DNA of 11,581 nt from CAZJKO01 sp964546995 (GCA_964546995.1 CAZJKO010000034.1:1-11581); one strand, 5' to 3'; positions 1 through 6,162 are shown, counted from the first letter of the stretch. Translations and numbers: made by a program. Notes: a model not told the origin generated them from the letters alone.

Positions 1-6
1 TAAACG

Positions 7-33
7 GGTTTCTTTCGGGAAACCTCTTTTTTG
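7..33 (+). terminator. Terminator of the upstream gene
   Basis: A 6-bp stem (GGTTTC at 7-12 with GAAACC at 19-24, loop TTTCGG) is followed by TCTTTTTTG. The TAA at 1-3 could be the stop codon of the gene it ends, but that gene lies outside the window. In related genomes gap is often upstream of pgk, but nothing here shows it. Confidence 0.75.
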
Positions 34-46
34 TTAAAGAAAAAAA

Positions 47-77
47 TGCTATAATCAAAAAAGAGATAGAAAGGAAA
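47..77 (+). promoter_or_regulatory. Extended -10 promoter and RBS of the pgk operon
   Basis: TGCTATAAT (47-55) is an extended -10 element. At a 17-base spacing there is only TTTTTT (27-32), a poor -35, so recognition probably rests on the TG extension. The ribosome site AAGGAAA (71-77) sits 6 bases before the pgk ATG. The promoter lies directly behind the upstream terminator, so the glycolysis/glycolipid operon starts here. Confidence 0.7.
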
Positions 78-83
78 TGAAAA

Positions 84-1262
84 ATGAAAAAAACGATACG
101 AGACTACGATTTAGCAGGAAAAAAAGTAATCATTCGTTGTGATTTCAACGTTCCAATAAAAGAGGGAGTTATTTTAGATGATACGAGAATAAAAGAAAGT
201 ATCAAGACGATAAAATATGCCATTGATCAAAATGCCAAAGTAATTCTCCTATCGCATTTAGGAAAAGTAAAAGAACAAGAAGATAAGAAAAAGAATAACT
301 TGGCCCCTGTTGCGGAAAGACTTAGTGAGTTGTTAAATCAGAAAATAGAGTTTGTTAGTGAGACGAGAGGACAAAAATTAGAAGAAGCTGTCGATAAATT
401 GACAGAAAAAGATGTTTTGCTCGTCCAAAATACAAGATACGAGGATTTGGATGGAAAAAAAGAAAGCACGCTCGATGAATCTCTTGCTGCATACTGGGCA
501 TCCCTTGGAGATATCTTTATTAACGATGCCTTTGGGACAATCCATCGCGCTCATGCTTCGAATGTAGGGATTGCTTTGCACTTGCCGAACGGTATTGGCT
601 TTTTAGTAGAAAAAGAATTAAACGAGTTAGATGTCTTAAAACACCCCACACATCCTTACTATGTTATTTTAGGAGGAGCCAAAGTAAAGGACAAAGTAGG
701 AACCATCAAAACGTTTGTTACCCAAGCAGACAAAGTATTGATCGGTGGTGGAATGGCTTTAACGTTTTTGAAAGCCCAAGGATACGCTGTAGGAAAATCG
801 TTAGTAGAGGAAGAAAGTATTCCGTTCTGTAAAGAAATATTGGCAAACTACGAACAAAAGATAGTATTGCCAACTGATTTTAAAGTAATAAAAGAGAATG
901 AAACGATTCCTGTGGATAAAGTATTAAACGCAATCGAATCAGAGGATAAAGCCTTAGATATTGGACCAGAGACGGTAAATAGTTATAAAGAAATCATCAA
1001 AAATGCCAAGACCATAATGTGGAATGGACCTTTAGGTGTCTACGAAATCGATGCTTTTGCAAGGGGAACGAACGATCTATTAAATGCGGTTGCATCACTT
1101 TCTGCTACCACTGTATTAGGTGGAGGAGACATTGTTGCAGCAGCAACCAAGATCGATGTCAAAGACAAAGTAACCCATGCATCGACTGGAGGAGGAGCAA
1201 CCCTTGAATACTTAGAAGGAAAGGTCTTGCCAGGGTTAGAAGCGATAGAAGAAAGAGGTTAA
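84..1262 (+). CDS. pgk: Phosphoglycerate kinase
   Basis: Cytosolic glycolytic enzyme transferring the acyl phosphate of 1,3-bisphosphoglycerate to ADP, giving ATP and 3-phosphoglycerate. The 392-residue length is normal for bacteria. Family motifs appear in order: RCDFNVP (18-24), LSHLG, NTRYE, NDAFGTIHRAHAS, GGAKVKDK, the glycine-rich nucleotide loop GGGMALTFL, MWNGPLGV, and the C-terminal LGGGDIVAA and STGGGATLEYLEG. The usual SHLGRP reads SHLGKV, a conservative Arg-to-Lys change beside the substrate pocket. The start is fixed by AAGGAAA six bases upstream. It is the first gene of a five-gene operon, with the GNAT gene starting two bases after its stop and tpiA four genes downstream. Identification is secure; the operon assignment is inferred from spacing. 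Confidence 0.98.
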   Translation: MKKTIRDYDLAGKKVIIRCDFNVPIKEGVILDDTRIKESIKTIKYAIDQNAKVILLSHLGKVKEQEDKKKNNLAPVAERLSELLNQKIEFVSETRGQKLEEAVDKLTEKDVLLVQNTRYEDLDGKKESTLDESLAAYWASLGDIFINDAFGTIHRAHASNVGIALHLPNGIGFLVEKELNELDVLKHPTHPYYVILGGAKVKDKVGTIKTFVTQADKVLIGGGMALTFLKAQGYAVGKSLVEEESIPFCKEILANYEQKIVLPTDFKVIKENETIPVDKVLNAIESEDKALDIGPETVNSYKEIIKNAKTIMWNGPLGVYEIDAFARGTNDLLNAVASLSATTVLGGGDIVAAATKIDVKDKVTHASTGGGATLEYLEGKVLPGLEAIEERG

Positions 1263-1264
1263 GT

Positions 1265-1786
1265 ATGGAAAAGATAGAGACAGAAGGACTCGTTGTAGCG
1301 AATCCCTATAATGATAAACATATAGAAGCAACCAAAGAATTTGAAAAAAAACTACCAACGAATCTGCCTATCAAAACATCACAAATGTTAAACAAAATCA
1401 AAGAACAAATAACCGAACAAGAATATAAGAATAGATATCTAACAGAAGAGGTAATAACAGAAAATATATTTTATGGTGAAAACGGGGAATGGAAAAGCAG
1501 TTGTTATATGGAGTGGGATAAAAATAGAGGAACAACAGAATTGACGATTATCACACCACCCTGTTATCAAAAATTAGGATATGCAAGCAAGCTTTTAACA
1601 CAATTAGAACAAGAACTTTTTCAAAACAGTGGTATAGAAAGGTTAGAAATGACGATCGCAAAAGACAATATAGCAAGTATTCGTTTGGCGGCCAAACAAG
1701 GATTTTATTTAAGTGAAGCTAACGAAGTGTATCAAACGTGGATCAAAGAAAATCCCTATGTAAAAGAAGGATCACGAATCAAATAA
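1265..1786 (+). CDS. GNAT-family N-acetyltransferase
   Basis: Predicted acetyl-CoA-dependent acyltransferase of 173 residues, substrate unknown. The C-terminal half carries the GNAT signatures: a beta strand TELTIITPP (91-99), the acetyl-CoA pyrophosphate loop QKLGYA (102-107, pattern Q/RxxGxA) opening the long helix, and motif B with NIASIRLAAKQGF (135-147), the usual Asn and the closing GF. The N-terminal 70 residues are charged and not recognised. It begins two bases after pgk, its ribosome site (AAGAGG) lying inside the pgk end, and its stop overlaps the next start by one base. Translation is thus likely coupled to pgk. Being next to glycolipid genes does not by itself identify the acceptor; protein N-terminal or small-molecule acetylation are both possible. 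Confidence 0.85.
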   Translation: MEKIETEGLVVANPYNDKHIEATKEFEKKLPTNLPIKTSQMLNKIKEQITEQEYKNRYLTEEVITENIFYGENGEWKSSCYMEWDKNRGTTELTIITPPCYQKLGYASKLLTQLEQELFQNSGIERLEMTIAKDNIASIRLAAKQGFYLSEANEVYQTWIKENPYVKEGSRIK

Positions 1787-2796
1787 TGAAAAAAATGAAA
1801 AAAAATGCCATTGTTCTCCTTCTTGTTTCTTTTCTCGTCCTCTTTTTTGTACTAAAAGATGATTTTGATCAAATCGTAAAAACTCTGTTTACGATGAATC
1901 CTATGTTCCTTATTATCGCAGTAATAGGTATTCTTCTATATATCTTTTTTAAATCGCTCGCGCTTTATAGTACGGTAAAAAACGAAGTAGAAGGATATAC
2001 TTTATGGAAAGCCATTAAACATAACATGATTACGCAATTCTTTAATGGAATTACACCTTTTTCAACAGGAGGTCAACCGATGGAAATATACATGCTCCAT
2101 CAAAAAGGAATTCGCATTCCGAAAGCAACCAATCTCATCATGCAAACCTTTATTTTTTATCAAGTAGCGTTAGTCTTCTTCGGTATCATCGCAGTAGTAT
2201 TCAACAGTATGTTTTCTTATTTTAACGTATCGTCCTTACTAAACGGCTTGATCTTATTGGGGTTTTCTATCAATACTTTTGTTGCTATTCTTCTATTTAT
2301 TGTTAGTTTTTCGAAAAAAAGTAATGCTTGGTTACTAAAAACAGGGTTGAACATCTTAACAAAATTAAAGATAGTCAAAGATAAAGAGAAAACCTATGTC
2401 GCTTGGAGAGATCGTCTAGATGACTTTCATGAGTCAGCGAGCCACTTAAAAAAGAACAAAGGCTTGTTTCTAAAAGGAGTAATTTACAACTTTCTAGGTC
2501 TAGTATCATACTATATCATCCCACTTTGGATCGCATACAGTATGGGAAGTTATACAAGTATGAATGGATTAGAGGCCATTGTTGCATCAGCATATGTTCT
2601 AATTATGGCATCGTTTGTACCAATACCAGGAGCATCGGGTGGGATTGAATACGGCTTTCTTTCCTTTTTTGGAAACTTTATCAAAGGACCAATGTTATCA
2701 GCTATGCTCCTAATGTGGCGTTTTGTAACGTATTATTTACCGATGATTTTAGGAGCGATTTGTTTTAGTTTAGACAAAGGAGATGAAGTAAAATGA
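1786..2796 (+). CDS. YbhN/UPF0104-type membrane protein, LPG-synthase flippase-domain family (LafC-like)
   Basis: Integral membrane protein of 336 residues, with about seven hydrophobic segments (roughly 7-23, 41-61, 117-140, 151-175, 229-250, 257-280, 302-327). It carries the family hallmarks TPFSTGGQP (90-98), followed by GxxxE-type sequence, and PIPGASGGIEYG near 277-288. These match the transmembrane domain family typified by the flippase half of MprF and stand-alone YbhN proteins. It lacks the soluble aminoacyl-transfer domain, so it is not an LPG synthase. It overlaps the following glycosyltransferase by four bases, the arrangement known for LafC-type proteins beside glycolipid synthases in Listeria and streptococci. 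A role in glycolipid or lipoteichoic-acid anchor handling is therefore inferred. The ATG at 1786 was chosen because the longer frame from 1738 would run inside the GNAT gene with no ribosome site. Confidence 0.85.
   Translation: MKKMKKNAIVLLLVSFLVLFFVLKDDFDQIVKTLFTMNPMFLIIAVIGILLYIFFKSLALYSTVKNEVEGYTLWKAIKHNMITQFFNGITPFSTGGQPMEIYMLHQKGIRIPKATNLIMQTFIFYQVALVFFGIIAVVFNSMFSYFNVSSLLNGLILLGFSINTFVAILLFIVSFSKKSNAWLLKTGLNILTKLKIVKDKEKTYVAWRDRLDDFHESASHLKKNKGLFLKGVIYNFLGLVSYYIIPLWIAYSMGSYTSMNGLEAIVASAYVLIMASFVPIPGASGGIEYGFLSFFGNFIKGPMLSAMLLMWRFVTYYLPMILGAICFSLDKGDEVK
2776..2784 (+). promoter_or_regulatory. Strong ribosome binding site of the glycosyltransferase gene
   Basis: AAAGGAGAT, eight bases before the ATG at 2793, lies inside the 3' end of the flippase gene. 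With the ATGA stop/start overlap it indicates coupled translation of the membrane protein and the glycosyltransferase. Confidence 0.8.
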
Positions 2797-4019
2797 GAAT
2801 AGGGCTATTTACAGATACATATCCTCCATATATCAATGGAGTATCGACGAGCGTCTACATGTTGAAAAAAGCTTTAGAAAAAAAAGGACATCAAGTATAT
2901 GTCGTCACAGTAAGCAATAACAGTTTAAAATTTCAATTTGAAGATGGTGGACACGTAATAAGAATTCCAGGAGTTCCAACAGGAATCTATGATTATCGTT
3001 TCAGTCGTATCTATCCTGTGTCAGTAATCAAAAAAATGAAAAAATGGAAGTTGGATGTCATCCATTCCCATACAGAATTTGGAATTGGTATCTTTGCTCG
3101 CCTCTTTGCCAAACAATTTAATATTCCACTAGTACATACGTATCATACGATGTATGAAGATTACATTCACTATATTACCAAAGGGTATTTCAATAAATCC
3201 AGTAAAAAAATCGTCGAATATTTAACTTTGTTTTATTGTGACAAAACAGCGACAGAACTGATTGTTCCAACAAAAAAAACGTACGATTTGTTTAAAGAAA
3301 AGTATAAAGTGGATAAAAATATTCATATCGTTCCAACAGGAATTGAAGTAGAACGTTTCTATAAAGAAAATGTCGATAAAAACAAAACAGAAGCACTAAA
3401 GAAAAAGTATCAACTGTTAAAAGGTGATTTCGTTTTACTATTTGTCGGAAGATTAGCAGAAGAAAAAAATGTTGATTTTCTAATCGAAGTCGAAAAGGAA
3501 ATAGTAAAGAAACAGCCCAATATCAAATTGATGATTGTAGGAGATGGACCAGATAAACCAAAATATGAAAAATTAGCGAAACGTCATCATATCGAAGAGA
3601 AAGTCATTTTTACAGGAAAAGTTCCTTGGGAAGAAATCCCTTCATTCTATCAATTAGCAGATCTCTTTTTAACAGCATCGACTTCCGAGACACAAGGGTT
3701 AACTGTCGTGGAGGCCATGGCAGGAGGCGTTCCTCCACTTTGTATTGACGATGAAGCCTTTCGTACAGTCGTAGTAGAGGATCTCAATGGACGCTTTTTC
3801 CATAATAAAAAAGAATGTAAAAACCAAATTCTCTCCTTGTATGATAACAAAGATGAACGTAAACGTTTATCAAATCAAGCACGAATTAATGCCGAACAAT
3901 GTAGTTCTAAACACTATGCCGAAAGTGTACTAGATGTCTACAAAAGTGCAATCAAGGGAAAGAAAAATAATTATGGATGGATTCAGACCGCTATAGAAAA
4001 AATAAGGAGAGAAAAATGA
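2793..4019 (+). CDS. Glycosyltransferase family 4, probable 1,2-diacylglycerol 3-alpha-glucosyltransferase (LafA/alMGS-like)
   Basis: Predicted membrane-associated GT-B enzyme of 408 residues that transfers glucose from UDP-glucose to diacylglycerol, giving monoglucosyl-diacylglycerol, a membrane glycolipid and precursor of lipoteichoic-acid anchors. The N-terminal acceptor domain shows FTDTYPPYINGVS (6-18), VPTGIYDYRF (61-70) and HTYHTMYEDY (115-124), a stretch typical of the Acholeplasma MGS / Streptococcus CpoA / LafA group. The C-terminal donor domain has LLFVGRLAEEKN (215-226), MIVGDGP (247-253) and the retaining-GT4 E-x7-E motif from E299 to E307. It has no signal peptide and many Lys residues, fitting a peripheral membrane enzyme. 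It overlaps the flippase-like gene by 4 bases and tpiA by 4 bases. Family assignment is secure; lipid specificity is inferred from motif resemblance and neighbours. Confidence 0.88.
   Translation: MRIGLFTDTYPPYINGVSTSVYMLKKALEKKGHQVYVVTVSNNSLKFQFEDGGHVIRIPGVPTGIYDYRFSRIYPVSVIKKMKKWKLDVIHSHTEFGIGIFARLFAKQFNIPLVHTYHTMYEDYIHYITKGYFNKSSKKIVEYLTLFYCDKTATELIVPTKKTYDLFKEKYKVDKNIHIVPTGIEVERFYKENVDKNKTEALKKKYQLLKGDFVLLFVGRLAEEKNVDFLIEVEKEIVKKQPNIKLMIVGDGPDKPKYEKLAKRHHIEEKVIFTGKVPWEEIPSFYQLADLFLTASTSETQGLTVVEAMAGGVPPLCIDDEAFRTVVVEDLNGRFFHNKKECKNQILSLYDNKDERKRLSNQARINAEQCSSKHYAESVLDVYKSAIKGKKNNYGWIQTAIEKIRREK
4004..4011 (+). promoter_or_regulatory. Ribosome binding site deciding the tpiA start
   Basis: AAGGAGAG lies five bases before the ATG at 4016, inside the last codons of the glycosyltransferase gene. 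It supports 4016 rather than an in-frame ATG at 3977, which has no such site. Confidence 0.8.
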
Positions 4020-4696
4020 AAGAAATCATCTTAAATCACAAAATGAATATGACTAAGCAGGATATAGAAACGTATATAGAAGAGTGGAAGCATATAAAGA
4101 CGGATCATCATATTGTAATATGCCCATCTTTTCCCTATTTACCATATTTTAAAGATTGTCCTTATGATTTAGGAAGCCAAGATGTCAGTGCCTTCCCGAA
4201 TGGACCACATACGGGTGAAGTATCGGCATCTCAACTTAAATCGTTAAATGTCAAATATACCATTGTAGGTCACAGCGAAAAGAAAGAACAATACCAAGAA
4301 GAACGAGGTATGATTCAAGAGAAAATAAAAAGATTAAACGAAGTCGGAATTATCCCTATATTGTGTGTAGGAGAAAAACAAAAGGAAGAATACAAAGAAG
4401 TACTAGCAAAAGAACTAAACGACATAGATCTAAAACATACGATAATTGCATATGAACCGATCTATGCTATAGGAACGGGAAATACTCCATCGAAAGAACG
4501 AATCGAAGAAGTTGCCGCGTTCATCAAAAACTATGTGAGAGAAAAAACTGGATTAAAACCAAAAGTGCTATATGGTGGAAGTGTAACGAGTGATAATGCG
4601 AACATTCTATCCCAAAGCGAAGTGATTGATGGTTTCTTAATTGGTGGAGCAAGTCTATCGATAGAAAACATGAAAAAAATTGTCAAAAGTATGTAA
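4016..4696 (+). CDS. tpiA: Triosephosphate isomerase, short divergent form
   Basis: Interconverts dihydroxyacetone phosphate and glyceraldehyde 3-phosphate in the cytosol. All catalytic positions are present: N7 and K9 (in LNHKMN, where most bacteria have GNWKMN), H86 (IVGHSE), E147 (AYEPIYAIGTG) and the phosphate-binding LYGGSV and FLIGGASL stretches; TGEVSASQLK and LCVGE are also standard. It is short, 226 residues against about 250 usually, with loss mainly in the N-terminal third between beta 1 and beta 3. Unusual substitutions are Trp to His after N7, HSERR to HSEKK, and the flexible loop 6 ending GTGN rather than GTGK. It is the last gene of the pgk operon; no hairpin terminator follows, so some read-through into the next gene is possible. 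DHAP is also the precursor of the glycerol backbone of the glycolipids made by its neighbours. Confidence 0.95.
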   Translation: MKEIILNHKMNMTKQDIETYIEEWKHIKTDHHIVICPSFPYLPYFKDCPYDLGSQDVSAFPNGPHTGEVSASQLKSLNVKYTIVGHSEKKEQYQEERGMIQEKIKRLNEVGIIPILCVGEKQKEEYKEVLAKELNDIDLKHTIIAYEPIYAIGTGNTPSKERIEEVAAFIKNYVREKTGLKPKVLYGGSVTSDNANILSQSEVIDGFLIGGASLSIENMKKIVKSM

Positions 4697-4702
4697 AGTA
4701 AA

Positions 4703-4731
4703 TTGATTTAAAAATATAATGTTGCTATAAT
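4703..4731 (+). promoter_or_regulatory. Sigma-A type promoter for the zinc-ribbon protein gene
   Basis: TTGATT (4703-4708), a 17-base spacer, and TATAAT (4726-4731) with the TG extension (TGCTATAAT). It begins only seven bases after the tpiA stop, so the next gene has its own transcription start. Confidence 0.85.
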
Positions 4732-4737
4732 GAACAT

Positions 4738-4744
4738 AGGGGGA
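4738..4744 (+). promoter_or_regulatory. Ribosome binding site selecting the ATG at 4752
   Basis: AGGGGGA ends one base before an ATG at 4746 but seven bases before the in-frame ATG at 4752. Normal spacing therefore favours 4752 and a protein two residues shorter. Confidence 0.75.
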
Positions 4745-4751
4745 AATGATA

Positions 4752-5225
4752 ATGAATAATTTAGAAGAAATAGTAAAAGAATTTAATGAACAAGTTCGTT
4801 TTGTCAGTGAAGAAAACGATTCTGAAGTTTTGGCCCTTTTAGAGAAATATGCTCAAAGAGCCAACATCAGTCACATTACATTGGCAATGTTATCCAATGT
4901 GTTCCAGGATGATCAACCAAAGGAAAAAGTAGTATTAAGTGAATTTCAATCAGCATTAAAGAAAACCAAAGAAGAATTAAGTGCCAAACGCTATAAGTTA
5001 GAACTTCTAAAAAAAGAAATTAATGATTTAGAAACTACTAGAATAAAAATAGCAAATAAAATCTGCGAAATTGCTGGTCACGATTTTACTCCATGGGAAA
5101 TAGGAGAAGAAGATACTGCGGATCAAATCTATTACTATCATAGAACGTGTCGCGCGTGTGGACTTGTAGAACAAGAATATAGTTATGAATCACCATACGT
5201 CTATATCAAAAAGAATAATCAATAG
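4752..5225 (+). CDS. Hypothetical protein with coiled coil and C-terminal zinc-ribbon-like motif
   Basis: Not recognised as a named family. The 157-residue soluble protein has three parts. Residues 1-55 look like a small helical domain, acidic near the start. Residues about 62-104 are rich in Lys, Glu and Leu with heptad-like spacing and probably form a coiled coil. The tail has C105-x4-H110 and, after a 22-residue acidic/aromatic insert, C133-x2-C136 followed by Gly, an arrangement that could bind one zinc ion. There is no signal peptide or membrane segment. It is a monocistronic unit with its own promoter and a strong terminator just after the stop, between tpiA and a decayed surface protein gene. 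The coiled coil plus metal site suggests a dimeric adaptor or nucleic-acid-linked protein, but this is only inference. Confidence 0.8.
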   Translation: MNNLEEIVKEFNEQVRFVSEENDSEVLALLEKYAQRANISHITLAMLSNVFQDDQPKEKVVLSEFQSALKKTKEELSAKRYKLELLKKEINDLETTRIKIANKICEIAGHDFTPWEIGEEDTADQIYYYHRTCRACGLVEQEYSYESPYVYIKKNNQ

Positions 5226-5228
5226 CAC

Positions 5229-5251
5229 AAAAGGACAAAACGTCCTTTTTT
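5229..5251 (+). terminator. Rho-independent terminator after the zinc-ribbon protein gene
   Basis: Perfect 8-bp stem, AAAAGGAC (5229-5236) with GTCCTTTT (5242-5249), a 5-base loop, and a T run continuing to 5251. It begins four bases after the stop codon. Confidence 0.92.
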
Positions 5252-5272
5252 AAATTTAAAAATAGAAAACAA

Positions 5273-5302
5273 TTGAAGATTCGTTTCTTTTTTTGTTACA
5301 AT
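5273..5302 (+). promoter_or_regulatory. Promoter of the SipW-type surface protein pseudogene
   Basis: TTGAAG (5273-5278), an 18-base spacer and TACAAT (5297-5302), with TG two bases upstream of the -10 (TGTTACAAT). A ribosome site GGTAGGG (5311-5317) lies seven bases before the ATG at 5325. The expression signals of the broken gene therefore remain intact. Confidence 0.65.
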
Positions 5303-5324
5303 AAAATCAAGGTAGGGATATTGT

Positions 5325-5926
5325 ATGGAACAAGAAAATAAGAAAAAGAAACTGTTTATGATCGGAATGATGTTTTGCTAGTATTAATTCTAGTGATAGG
5401 AGGAACCTACGCATGGTTTACCCTACAATTAAACGGAACAAAGATAAATGTCCTAAAAGCAGGAACATTATCCCTCATCCTAAATGATGAAAATAGTGTA
5501 GGAATTAATAGTGAGAAAGCTGTTCCTATGTTAGATGAAGTAGGAGAGACCTTAGATCCTTATCACTTTACGTTAGAAAATCAAGGGGACCAAGCGAGTG
5601 ATTATACGATATATTTTGATGATGTGGATCTAGAAGAAAATGAAGCGAGGATGAGTGATTTCCTCGTCAAATATCAACTAACGAAAGATGGAACGAAAAA
5701 AACGGAAAAACGAAACACGATAGGAATGCATCCCAACCGTATATTAGACACAGGAACCATTGATAGGAATACCACAATTACTTACGATTTAAGACTATGG
5801 ATCGATAAAGATACTGGAAATGATGCGATGGGATAAGTCGTAAGGGGAAAGATTAGAGTTCTTGCAACCCAATCGCAACAAATAATGGAGGAACTGCGGT
5901 TAGCAAAGATTATGGCTATTGGATGA
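5325..5926 (+). pseudogene. Disrupted SipW-dependent TasA/camelysin-like surface protein
   Basis: The ATG at 5325 with its ribosome site opens a Lys-rich start (MEQENKKKKLFMIGMMF) that stops at a TAG (5379-5381) after 18 codons. The hydrophobic core and cleavage region LVLILVIGGTYAWFT continue in another frame from 5375. One extra T in the T4 run at 5373-5376 would join them into a classical SipW-type signal peptide. The mature part (about 150 codons) is acidic, with the beta-rich look of the TasA/camelysin family, including LDPYHFTLENQGD, YTIYFDDVDL and a late ITYDLRLWID. A TAA at 5834-5836 interrupts it. The same frame then reads VVRGKIRVLATQ, the usual family ending, before a TGA at 5924. 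Initiation at the TTG at 5375 would lack the positively charged n-region. Most likely a dead gene; a sequencing error explains only one of the two lesions. Confidence 0.8.
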
Positions 5927-6048
5927 TGACCGCTTATTCCCCTAACGATACTGGTGCTTTAATGGTATATAACAATGGTTTTGCAAGCTATCTTAATACG
6001 AAAAGTGGCTACATAGGTGCCCGTGCCGTTGTAGTAATCGATAAATAA
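5857..6048 (+). pseudogene. C-terminal remnant of a second surface protein (DUF6273-like ending)
   Basis: A frame without a start codon near its beginning, joined to the tail of the TasA-like gene in a different phase (frame 1 rather than frame 2). Its 63 residues include NNGGTAVSKDYGYWMMT, then AYSPND, LMVYNNG and a closing GARAVVVIDK. This resembles the YW..SPYS … V..NG … GVRPV ending common in surface or pseudopilin-like proteins of gut Firmicutes. It is probably the surviving 3' end of a gene whose 5' part was deleted, leaving the two fragments fused around 5857-5880. A functional protein is unlikely. The domain name is from memory of the pattern and is tentative. Confidence 0.5.
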
Positions 6049-6076
6049 AAAGGAGTTCACAAAAACTCGTTTTTTT
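6048..6076 (+). terminator. Terminator after the surface-protein remnant
   Basis: GAGTT (6053-6057) pairs with AACTC (6064-6068) around loop CACAAA. The stem can extend past a G-G mismatch by AAAA/TTTT, and a run of seven T (6070-6076) follows. It overlaps the last base of the TAA of the remnant and isolates spo0A from upstream transcription. Confidence 0.75.
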
Positions 6077-6102
6077 ATGCATCAAATAAAGAAGCTTGAC
6101 AC

Positions 6103-6115
6103 AATTCTAAGAATT
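6103..6115. promoter_or_regulatory. 13-bp perfect palindrome upstream of spo0A
   Basis: AATTCT-A-AGAATT, a perfect 6-bp inverted repeat around one base, between the upstream terminator and the 0A box. It has no T run and is too short for a terminator, so an operator for an unknown dimeric regulator is the plausible reading. Chance is possible in AT-rich DNA. Confidence 0.35.
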
Positions 6116-6123
6116 TAGACATC

Positions 6124-6133
6124 GTTCGACAAA
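6124..6133 (-). promoter_or_regulatory. 0A box (Spo0A binding site) upstream of spo0A
   Basis: On the minus strand this reads TTTGTCGAAC, nine of ten matches to the Bacillus consensus TTTGTCRAAA with the full TGTCGAA core. It lies about 42 bases upstream of the predicted -10 and suggests autoregulation of spo0A, as known in Bacillus. A weaker TGTCAA core lies exactly 30 bp upstream (6096-6101). Confidence 0.6.
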
Positions 6134-6162
6134 ACTAGTGTTTTTTTTCTCTATCAAATTTT

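Noticed and set aside
378..581. Minus-strand open frame inside pgk
   Set aside because: Antisense to conserved pgk codons, no ribosome site, no recognisable protein.
1738..1785. Longer start for the flippase-like protein at 1738
   Set aside because: It would begin inside the GNAT gene without a ribosome site and add a charged 16-residue stretch before the first membrane helix.
3650..3850. Minus-strand open frame inside the glycosyltransferase
   Set aside because: Shadow of the conserved donor-domain codons; no start signals.
3977..4015. Earlier ATG for tpiA at 3977
   Set aside because: AAGGAGAG at 4004-4011 fits the ATG at 4016, and TIM proteins start directly with the first beta strand as seen from 4016.
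5375..5836. Intact surface-protein gene starting at TTG 5375
   Set aside because: It would lack the Lys-rich signal-peptide start that is present in the other frame from the well-placed ATG at 5325. The late stop also cuts off the family ending.
6096..6124. TTGACA at 6096 as -35 of a second spo0A promoter
   Set aside because: No acceptable -10 lies 15-19 bases downstream. A sigma-H reading of the GAAT at 6111-6114 lacks a matching -35.
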